This document shows, one piece after another, positions 57,704 to 64,000 of a stretch of DNA of 64,000 nucleotides (positions are counted from its first letter, which is position 1; each line of letters begins with the position of its first letter). A program made the position numbers and the translations under genes. Where the stretch lies: contig CAUJHS010000090.1 in assembly GCA_963204915.1 (NCBI GenBank), forward strand, positions 1 through 64,000, read 5' to 3'. Under the pieces are notes generated by a model. That model searched no databases and was not told where the DNA came from. It saw only the letters and a program-made list of their open reading frames with translations. Source of the DNA: Planctomycetota bacterium (GTDB lineage Bacteria; Planctomycetota; Planctomycetia; Pirellulales; Pirellulaceae).

Positions 57704-58663
57704 ATGAAGAACTTTTGCTACATCTCGCAATGGGTATTAAAGGCCGTGTTGGTTCTGGCGGGGTTTCCCGCTCAGGCGAGCTCCGTCGCCTCAACGCAAC
57801 AAGCGTGCATCGATGAATTTTGGGTTATCAGTACGCGACATATCGATGAAGTACCGTGCTATGCTCTGCCATCGCATTTGGAAATACATCAATTAGATTG
57901 CGGCAAATGGCGACGGAGAAGTACGGAAGAGTTCTCCGCAAGTCACACTTACCCTTTTGCAACTATCTTCTATGTCCATGGCAATCGCTATACAGCCCAG
58001 GACGCCGTCGAGCGCGGATGGATGATCTATCGAACTTTATGCTCGGGCAACCAGCCGCGACTTCCATTTCGGTTTGTTCTTTGGTCATGGCCAAGCGACC
58101 GCATTCCTGGCGCTCTTGAGGATGTACGTGTCAAAGCCGAACGAACCGACCTTGAGGGACTTTATCTGGGAACCGTGGTGTCGCGAATGCCGCCTGACGC
58201 ATTAGTAAGTTTCCATGGTTACAGCTTTGGAACTCGCGTCATATCAGGCGCGCTCCATTTGATGGCGGGCGGAACGTTGGAAGGCCGCCGCCTCGCTCCA
58301 GAATTCCTCGCCCCTCGCACGCCGGCACGCGCAGCGCTGCTGGCGCCCGCCTTCCAAAATACATGGCTCTTACCAGGCGCACTGCATGCGTTAGCTTTAA
58401 CGCAAGTTGAAAGAATGTTTGTACTATACAACCCGCTTGATCCGGTCTTGCGGCGTTATCGGCTGATCTCGCCGACCTCGGATCCCCAAGCGCTTGGCGC
58501 CACCGGCCTGATGGGGCTTGAACGACTGGGGCCTCTTGCAGAGCGTGTTCATCAATACGACGTCAGCGCAGAGGCAGGACGCACGCATGATGAGCGTCGC
58601 TACCTGAACTCGTCCTATTTTCCGCAATTGCGCGACTATCTCTTGTGGCGATCGAACCCGTAG
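57704..58663 (+). CDS. Exported alpha/beta hydrolase-like protein
   Basis: A protein of 319 residues with an N-terminal signal sequence (VLKAVLVLAGFPAQA) and a lipase-type fold. The strand FATIFYVHGNRYTAQDAVERG gives the oxyanion region, and the nucleophile elbow is GYSFGTR with Ser at its centre. Asp in NPLDPVL and a late His (VHQYDVSAEAG or RTHDERR) could complete the triad. The layout recalls DUF900-like hydrolases. Substrate unknown. It begins 200 bp after the divergent lipoprotein gene and stands alone. Confidence 0.68.
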   Translation: MKNFCYISQWVLKAVLVLAGFPAQASSVASTQQACIDEFWVISTRHIDEVPCYALPSHLEIHQLDCGKWRRRSTEEFSASHTYPFATIFYVHGNRYTAQDAVERGWMIYRTLCSGNQPRLPFRFVLWSWPSDRIPGALEDVRVKAERTDLEGLYLGTVVSRMPPDALVSFHGYSFGTRVISGALHLMAGGTLEGRRLAPEFLAPRTPARAALLAPAFQNTWLLPGALHALALTQVERMFVLYNPLDPVLRRYRLISPTSDPQALGATGLMGLERLGPLAERVHQYDVSAEAGRTHDERRYLNSSYFPQLRDYLLWRSNP

Positions 58664-58766
58664 TCAACACGACGCGGCAGGCCGACCCACTTGGCCCCAA
58701 TCGCGAGGTGTGGCAAACTGAATCTGCGATTGAATAATTGATGCATGCCCTAACCGACGCTTGCCA

Positions 58767-59687
58767 ATGGCTGAACCGTTTGCCTTCCTTAATGGGTGTT
58801 TTATCCCGGCGTCGGAAATGCGGATACACGTGGGCGATATCGGTTTCGTGCAAGGCGCGACCGTAGCTGAGCAGATGCGCACCTTCCATGGCGTCCTATT
58901 CCGCCTGGAGCAGCATCTTGAACGGTTAAATCGTTCGTTGGAAATTGTGGGCGTCGATCCCCACATGAGTCCGAAGCAACTCGCGGCAATTGCCAGGCGA
59001 TTGGCGTCCGAAAATCACGCGTTGTTGGCCGATGGCGACGATCTGGCGCTGGCGATCTTTGTCACGCCTGGCATCTATCCGAATTATGATCCGGAAGGAA
59101 AAGCTGGGCCGACCGTCGGGATGCACACGAACCCGCTTCCTTATCGCCTATGGAGCCAATATTACGAACGCGGGCAACGGTTAGTTATAACCGATGTTGA
59201 ACAGGTCTCATCGCGTTGTTGGCCTACGGAATTAAAATGCCGCAGCCGCATGCATTATTTCCTGGCAGACCGGCATGCGCAACAGATCGATCCAGGCTCT
59301 CGAGCGTTGTTGTTGGATCATGAAGGCCGCGTGGCTGAGGCCTCGACGGCAAACATCCTGATATACCGTCGAGAGGAAGGCCTGATTTCGCCGCCTAAGG
59401 AAAAGATTCTTCCTGGCGTAAGCATGTCAGTTGTCGAAGAGCTTGCCAAACAACTTGCAATTCCTTTTCGCCATTACGAGCTTTCGCCGGAAGACGTCGC
59501 CGCAGCCGACGAGGTGTTGCTCACAAGCACTTCCCCATGCGTTCTTCCCGTCACGGCGCTTAACGCGAAGCCAATTGGCGCCGGAAAACCCGGTGAAATT
59601 TTTCGTCGTTTGATTGACGCCTGGGGCGTGCGAGTTGGCATAGATATTCTGGGACAAGCTCGACGCTTTGCGCTGCGAACGAGTTAA
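58767..59687 (+). CDS. Class IV aminotransferase (IlvE/PabC/D-amino acid type)
   Basis: A PLP enzyme of fold type IV with 306 residues. It opens FAFLNGCFIPASEMRIHVGD, as usual. The PLP lysine is in TELKCRSRMHYFLAD, the phosphate-binding region is EASTANILIYRREEGLISPP, and LPGVSMSVVEELA follows. It could be a branched-chain aminotransferase, an aminodeoxychorismate lyase or a D-amino acid aminotransferase; motifs here do not settle this. ATG 58767 is preferred to a TTG two codons before. Confidence 0.87.
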   Translation: MAEPFAFLNGCFIPASEMRIHVGDIGFVQGATVAEQMRTFHGVLFRLEQHLERLNRSLEIVGVDPHMSPKQLAAIARRLASENHALLADGDDLALAIFVTPGIYPNYDPEGKAGPTVGMHTNPLPYRLWSQYYERGQRLVITDVEQVSSRCWPTELKCRSRMHYFLADRHAQQIDPGSRALLLDHEGRVAEASTANILIYRREEGLISPPKEKILPGVSMSVVEELAKQLAIPFRHYELSPEDVAAADEVLLTSTSPCVLPVTALNAKPIGAGKPGEIFRRLIDAWGVRVGIDILGQARRFALRTS

Positions 59688-59753
59688 TCCAAGACAAAGA
59701 AACGTTTTCCGTACGTTAAGAACAACGTTTTATGGTTAACGTCACGGTTCGCA

Positions 59754-60653
59754 TTACTTAGCGCGAGGATGCGCTTTTTCGTACGCTTCGCGAAGTCCAG
59801 CGGTGCTGACATGTGTATAAATTTGTGTTGTCGTCAGGCTCTTGTGGCCAAGTAGTTCTTGAACACTTCGAATGTCGGCCCCACGATCGAGTAAGTGAGT
59901 GGCGAAGCTGTGCCGCAAAGTGTGGGGGGTGGTACGGTCGTCTAACCCCGTCGCCTGGAGATACTTTTCGAGCATTCGCCCCACGCTGCGCGTGGTAAGG
60001 CGTCTTCCAAAGCGATTGACAAAGACGGGTGTCGCGGTACCTTTCGGTTCGCGGGGTGAAACGACTCGGGCTTTCAGCCATTCATGCAGAGCGGCCTGCG
60101 CAAATGATCCAATCGGTGCAAGGCGTTCGCGGCGTCCCTTTCCCCGGATTCTGGCAATACCGTTATCCCAGTCGAGGTCTCCGTCATTGAGACCAACAGT
60201 TTCGCTAACGCGCAGCCCAGCAGAGTACATTGTTTCGAGGATCGCGCGATCTCGCAAACCTTGTGGGTCGCGCCGGAGTGGCGCATCGAGCAATCGACCT
60301 ATCTCGTCCGTGGTCAAAAAATGAGGAAGCTTGCGATTGCGTCGAGGTGTTCGTAAAGGTTTGGCTGGATTGGCCTCGACCAGCCCTTCCCGTTGAGCAA
60401 ATCGAAAGAAGCTTCGCATAGACGCCATGCGTCGCGAAACGCTAGATTTAGCGTATCCCGCCTCATGCAAAGCCGCGACGTAACCTCGTAAATCAAGCGG
60501 CGTCAATTCTTCGGGCGAAGGCAAGCGGCCGTAGGCAGCGCTCAGATACTGCGTGAGAGCGGTTAAATCCTCCCGGTAGGATTTTACCGTCAATTCCGCC
60601 GCATTTTTCTCTAACGCCAAGTGCCGCAGGAATCTCGCTACCGAAGATTGCAT
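59754..60653 (-). CDS. XerC/XerD-family tyrosine recombinase
   Basis: A site-specific recombinase, most likely for chromosome dimer resolution at dif. The 299 residues have the SAM-like N-terminal core-binding domain (FLRHLALEKNAAELTVKSYREDL in part) and the catalytic domain with Arg in SAGLRVSE, HTLRHSFATHLL, LLGHKS and the nucleophile Tyr in TQIYTHV. These and the length match XerC/XerD rather than integrases of mobile elements. ATG 60653 agrees with the family; the in-frame extension to 60863 crosses into the upstream gene. No att-like repeats or cargo genes are near. Confidence 0.9.
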   Translation of the reverse strand: MQSSVARFLRHLALEKNAAELTVKSYREDLTALTQYLSAAYGRLPSPEELTPLDLRGYVAALHEAGYAKSSVSRRMASMRSFFRFAQREGLVEANPAKPLRTPRRNRKLPHFLTTDEIGRLLDAPLRRDPQGLRDRAILETMYSAGLRVSETVGLNDGDLDWDNGIARIRGKGRRERLAPIGSFAQAALHEWLKARVVSPREPKGTATPVFVNRFGRRLTTRSVGRMLEKYLQATGLDDRTTPHTLRHSFATHLLDRGADIRSVQELLGHKSLTTTQIYTHVSTAGLREAYEKAHPRAK

Positions 60654-60678
60654 GGCCTTTTTCCATCGCCGTTCGTGT

Positions 60679-60924
60679 TCAATAGTCCAAATCGTCGTGA
60701 GGTTGGGGGAGCGAGAACCGTTGACCTGTCTGTTCAGAGCGCCGAGCTGTTTGCCGAACCTTTTGGCTAAGCACTGCGGCGTCGTACCATGAAAAACTAA
60801 GCTCGGGGTTCGAAGCAAATCGTCCCAGGGCGCGCAAGGTCTCTGACCGATTGGCGTCGTCAAAAAGAAACACGTATCGCTCGTCGCCTTTTACCAGCGC
60901 CAAGACGTTTAAGTCCCGTGTCAC
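60679..60924 (-). CDS. Small conserved protein upstream of the Xer recombinase
   Basis: An 81-residue soluble protein starting with GTG: it begins MTRDLNVLALVKGDERYVFL and contains LRALGRFASNPELSFSWYD. I recall close relatives in front of xer genes in other planctomycetes, which supports a real gene. It ends 25 bp before the recombinase start, so the two are probably one transcript. No known domain; the strand-helix pattern suggests a small alpha/beta fold. Confidence 0.7.
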   Translation of the reverse strand: MTRDLNVLALVKGDERYVFLFDDANRSETLRALGRFASNPELSFSWYDAAVLSQKVRQTARRSEQTGQRFSLPQPHDDLDY

Positions 60925-61031
60925 GACAATTCTCCAGCGTTAGCAAGAATGCGGGTAGGAGGGACGCAGCCGTCAGCGTTTAAGACGAGGCCGCAAACTC
61001 GAATGTATGGAGCCGTGGCCAAAATTCGAGG

Positions 61032-62048
61032 CTACCGCTCATATCGGCCGATCGGCCAGCGCCACACTACTGCCGTTTCGCCAGCGCCACCTCGCGCCGC
61101 AAGCATTTCGGAAATGTGCAGGTAGCAGCAAAAGGAGATAAAGTCGTCGCTGCGCTGGAGATACGCTTGCCAACCACCGAAACGCGCATCATCTTGCAAA
61201 TAAAAGTACTGCGATAACGCTTCCGTGAAATTTGCGTCATTACCGTTGTATTGTCTCACTTGGGAGATCACGGGGTCGTCTTGCGGACAACAGGGCGGCG
61301 GGTAACTCGTCGGCGGAGGAGGTACGAATCCGGCCGGATCGGGCCAGTTCGTCGGAAGATTGGAGTTCCCCAAACCACCCTCAAATTGAATTGCAGATCC
61401 AAGGGAGAACGACGAACCCACTCCCATATCAACGTCATTTTGATCACGCTGAACCCCAATTTCAGTAACTCGATCGTCGACCGGATTTCTCGGTGTCTGT
61501 GTTTTGAGTTGTTCGCGCGCAAGCGCAAACTCCGCCTCATGGACCAAGGGGCCAGGAATAAACTCCTCTTCTGGTGTGCCCCAGGGTAATCCGTACCCCG
61601 GCGGTATGGGATGGAAACATGGATTTACCGCATACCAATCTACGGCTAAACCCATCCTAGGCGGGTAATAAGGCGAAAAGTCGGTGACCGAACCAACAAC
61701 GACTGCGTCGACATTGAGCAACCGCCCAAGACGACGTAGTTCAGCGCGATATAACCGTGATGGTCCTTCTAACGCAATGCGATGTTGCACAATGGCTTGT
61801 TTGGCGACGCCAAGCGGCACAACCTCGAAACCAGGAATTCGTTGTAATTGAGTGATGTAGTGATTGGCCACCGCATCTCCGTCGACGGTTGGATCTGTGT
61901 CACTCTGATTTACGAACGGTAGAACGGCAACAGAGTGCAATTGCGGAAAGGGATTGTGAAGGCGCGGTTGATGGACGACATCCGGAATGGCGGCGCAACC
62001 GACGAGAATTGCCGGTATCGATATAAAGAGGTAGGGAACTCGCGCCAT
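61032..62048 (-). CDS. Lipoprotein with CsgG/GNA1162-like domain
   Basis: A 338-residue lipoprotein; the signal peptide MARVPYLFISIPAILVGC ends in lipobox Cys18. Residues 35-140 (VAVLPFVNQSDTDPTVDGD, VDAVVVGSVTDFSPYYPPR) look like the alpha/beta domain shared by CsgG-type and GNA1162-type lipoproteins that assemble at the outer membrane. The rest is Pro-rich and variable with a double-Cys segment (PPPCCPQDD), then a helical end (YLQRSDDFISFCCYLHISEM). The start ATG 62048 is set by the signal peptide. It is followed upstream, on the same strand, by a metallopeptidase gene 120 bp away. Confidence 0.6.
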   Translation of the reverse strand: MARVPYLFISIPAILVGCAAIPDVVHQPRLHNPFPQLHSVAVLPFVNQSDTDPTVDGDAVANHYITQLQRIPGFEVVPLGVAKQAIVQHRIALEGPSRLYRAELRRLGRLLNVDAVVVGSVTDFSPYYPPRMGLAVDWYAVNPCFHPIPPGYGLPWGTPEEEFIPGPLVHEAEFALAREQLKTQTPRNPVDDRVTEIGVQRDQNDVDMGVGSSFSLGSAIQFEGGLGNSNLPTNWPDPAGFVPPPPTSYPPPCCPQDDPVISQVRQYNGNDANFTEALSQYFYLQDDARFGGWQAYLQRSDDFISFCCYLHISEMLAARGGAGETAVVWRWPIGRYER

Positions 62049-62168
62049 ACCCTGCCACGACCTGTCAAGACACGCCCCCCTGCGTGTGGCCGCGCATGAC
62101 GCGGCAGTATCTCTCTTCAATCGGTTGGCAACAGGTGTTACTTGAATCAATTATGACCTTTGTAACGC

Positions 62169-63170
62169 CTATGGAGCAGCTACGCGCCGCGGAAATGGCT
62201 CCATGAGAACCCGCCGCATGTCGTCGACGATATGCGGCGTCGACAACGAATTGGCGCCCAGTACCAAGTGCGCAAAGTTGTCGGCCAATACTTCCTCGGG
62301 GTGAATGATGTACCCGGTATTGCGGCCAATCTGATCGAAGTACGAGGGCGATTTTTGCGGGTCGATCAAAATGGCGTTGCCTTCCTGATCCAATGCTGGA
62401 CGCAATTCGCGATGGTTGGTCTCCAGTTGTAGTAACCGAAATTGCATATATTGAAAGAAGGTTCGATCCGAAGCGGGGTCAAACGAGTCGCTCAAGGAAA
62501 AGAGAATGGGGGTTGCGGGTATGACGCCGTCCTGCGTGCGCAATTCAATGAAGTAATCCAGATGAGGTGCGTCGGGGTTCGTAATCTTACGATCGCGCAA
62601 TGACGCGGGTAGGTCGATCTCCGTGCAAGGTCGAAAGCCTACAACGGCATACAGCTGTTTTTGCCGTTCTAAATTATGACGACTTAGTATGTGAAACAAT
62701 TCGTGCGCCAACAACCTTTCGAGAAACTCCGCTGAACGAACTGCCATAGGCTCAGGAAGGACAATTGCATTCTGCCTGCAATATGCGGCGCCCGCTTCTT
62801 CCTCGCCTGTGGTTTTTATTAGTAATACCGTATCCGGAAACAAGCTTGGATAAGATTCTAAGCGAGTTCGGAGCGAACGAATCGTGGACGAAATGGCTGC
62901 GATTTCTTCGGGCGTCCACGCTCTAACTTGTCCTGCAGCCAAACGTGTCAATGCGTCCGCACTGACGTCGCGAGTGGTCTTTAGTCGCGATTGAAGATCA
63001 AAACGACTAAGGGATCGCGTGAATGCGTCCTCGCGGCTGAGAACTTGAGCGCCTTCCTCCTGCGTCGCAAAGCGCACAACGCAGTTCTTGTGGAGCGGTT
63101 GCTCCGATTGGGCATTAACGAAAGGAGTGAAAACACTTCCTAAAATGACCATGAAAAATGCGTTTCGCAT
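62169..63170 (-). CDS. Exported zinc metallopeptidase-like protein
   Basis: A secreted protein of 333 residues, with signal peptide MRNAFFMVILGSVFTPFVNA. The zinc motif HELFH is at residues 156-160 in LLAHELFHILSRHN. A likely third ligand is Glu in HPEEVLADNFAHLV, about 130 residues later, the arrangement of gluzincins. I do not know a named family for it. It precedes the CsgG-like lipoprotein gene by 120 bp on the same strand. ATG 63170 gives the signal peptide; ATG 63209 would bury it. Confidence 0.7.
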   Translation of the reverse strand: MRNAFFMVILGSVFTPFVNAQSEQPLHKNCVVRFATQEEGAQVLSREDAFTRSLSRFDLQSRLKTTRDVSADALTRLAAGQVRAWTPEEIAAISSTIRSLRTRLESYPSLFPDTVLLIKTTGEEEAGAAYCRQNAIVLPEPMAVRSAEFLERLLAHELFHILSRHNLERQKQLYAVVGFRPCTEIDLPASLRDRKITNPDAPHLDYFIELRTQDGVIPATPILFSLSDSFDPASDRTFFQYMQFRLLQLETNHRELRPALDQEGNAILIDPQKSPSYFDQIGRNTGYIIHPEEVLADNFAHLVLGANSLSTPHIVDDMRRVLMEPFPRRVAAP

Positions 63171-63338
63171 AGGACGTAAAGAAAACCATCTGATATGCGC
63201 AGTAATCACTTGAGTTTTTGCTTAACGCGATTAGGCTCGAACAAGAGAGGCTGAAAACTTAATACGGCGACAGCAATAAAATCCGGTTTCTGACAAGAAG
63301 ACCCGGTGCCGTCTTGCACAGTTTTGAGGTACGCATCA

Positions 63339-63812
63339 ATGAAGTTCGCTCCCGCAGTGCTTTTCAGTTTGTTTTTGTGCTTGGCCAACGTTAGTTTCGC
63401 CCGAGCCGACTATCCGTATGCTTGGCCAAATAATCTCGGTCCTACCGCGTTCGGCGTTTCGGGAACGATGTATGGCCTGGGGCTCGTTCCAGTCCCACCT
63501 TATTTCGCGTTGCACCCTCCGGTGTATTATAGCGTCCCCGTGCCGCGTACTTATGGATATAGCCCCTTCGCGTACCCTGGATGTGTATCGACTCCGGATG
63601 TCGACTTTATGTCGTTTCCCCAGGGCGAAGCCGTCGAACCAACAGGGCCTAAGAGCGAAGAGCTTCCTCCGGCTCAACCAGCTTCAAACGTCGCATCACG
63701 TGGACAATGGGTCAACAATCCGTTTCTTGCGAATCCAACCGAGGGGATGATTGCCAACCCGTTTCTCAAGCCCGCCGAGGGTTCAACTCAATTAATCCTC
63801 ACTTCTCGCTAG
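63339..63812 (+). CDS. Exported Tyr/Pro-rich small protein, planctomycete type
   Basis: A 157-residue protein with signal peptide MKFAPAVLFSLFLCLANVSFARA. The mature start is rich in Tyr, Pro and Gly (YPYAWPNN, PVPPYFALHPPVYYS, TYGYSPFAYPG), a pattern I associate with planctomycete secreted proteins. The end is polar with two near-identical NPFL segments (NNPFLANPTEG and ANPFLKPAEG). GAGG about 10 bp upstream supports the ATG. Function unknown. Confidence 0.65.
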   Translation: MKFAPAVLFSLFLCLANVSFARADYPYAWPNNLGPTAFGVSGTMYGLGLVPVPPYFALHPPVYYSVPVPRTYGYSPFAYPGCVSTPDVDFMSFPQGEAVEPTGPKSEELPPAQPASNVASRGQWVNNPFLANPTEGMIANPFLKPAEGSTQLILTSR

Positions 63813-63821
63813 AATCATTCA

Positions 63822-63903
63822 GAACTCCAAGGTCGGTCAACGCAAATCTCAACGTTGGAGTTCATGCTCTAGCATTTCATTGATATGCGAAAGCATGAAC
63901 TCC
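63822..63903. repeat. Overlapping inverted repeats after the Tyr/Pro-rich gene
   Basis: Three related segments: GAACTCCAA (63822-63830), TTGGAGTTCATGCT (63855-63868) and AGCATGAACTCC (63892-63903). The middle one can pair with the first (9 bp) or with the third (12 bp), but not both. There is no T-run after either stem. Beyond it, to 64000, I see nothing. Confidence 0.6.
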
Positions 63904-64000
63904 AGCGACCAAGTTAGAGCAGGGGCGGAATTGGTGGTCACTCGGCTGCGGTTTGCATCGCTGTTTGACGGGCGGTCATTGACTGTTCTACAAAGGCAAT

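Noticed and set aside
59754-60653. Integrase of a mobile element
   Set aside because: Length and motifs are XerC/XerD-like; no flanking repeats, no cargo, and the neighbouring genes look ordinary.

Overview
The window looks like chromosomal DNA of a planctomycete, most likely of the order Pirellulales. This rests on gene content: a formylglycine sulfatase, an FG-GAP/VCBS repeat protein, a CehA/McbA-type hydrolase, an AlgE-like porin with a cysteine-rich neck, short Tyr/Pro-rich secreted proteins, a small conserved protein in front of a Xer recombinase, an unusual TolQ/ExbD-like motor operon, and lipid A genes (lpxC, lpxA) beside ompH/skp. Base composition is moderate. I see no phage, insertion sequence or CRISPR array. 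One tRNA-Asp(GTC) with its own terminator lies at the left edge.

Layout. 0.1-8.9 kb: tRNA-Asp, sulfatase plus a zinc-ribbon/FHA/ABC exporter fusion, a CehA/McbA hydrolase, an OleB-like hydrolase overlapping a CitG-like gene, a pterin synthase and a CheX-like protein. 8.9-13.3 kb (minus): enolase, a lipid kinase and an AAA ATPase. 13.5-16.3 kb (plus): a sugar-type ABC importer pair whose binding protein appears circularly permuted and which has no permease beside it. 16.4-24.2 kb (minus): ftsH, an FG-GAP protein and a three-gene MotA/TolQ plus double ExbD-like operon. 24.2-25.6 kb: a large gene-free stretch with a strong orphan terminator and a nested inverted repeat. 25.6-32.1 kb: an outer-membrane-type protein, sucCD and an ECF sigma operon with two secreted proline-rich proteins. 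32.1-39.2 kb: a mutagenesis cassette, imuA-imuB-(membrane protein)-dnaE2, behind a candidate palindromic operator. 39.3-43.5 kb: MlrC-like, CYTH and cupin genes, a dihydrouridine synthase and PII. 43.6-47.5 kb: ompH-lpxC-lpxA-oxidoreductase. 47.6-57.5 kb: an ABC-2 permease, the AlgE-like porin, a flagellar block (flhA, truncated flhF, fliA), a GH2 glycosidase and a small lipoprotein. 57.7-64 kb: a hydrolase, a class IV aminotransferase, a Xer recombinase, and three planctomycete-type exported proteins.

Working together. Envelope and surface functions dominate: lipid A synthesis, Skp-like chaperone, porins, lipoproteins, FtsH quality control, and a proton- or sodium-driven motor. DNA damage tolerance is complete (ImuA, ImuB, DnaE2). 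Central metabolism is represented by enolase and succinyl-CoA ligase. Flagellar export and its sigma factor are present, but flhF retains only its N-terminal domain and flhG is not seen where it would be expected.

Most unusual features: (1) the substrate-binding lipoprotein at 13574-14728, whose two halves are in swapped order relative to its family; (2) the truncated flhF; (3) the motor operon with internally duplicated periplasmic partners; (4) the GC-rich mosaic core of dnaE2 and the extra membrane gene in that cassette. No computation was run; family assignments come from motif recognition.
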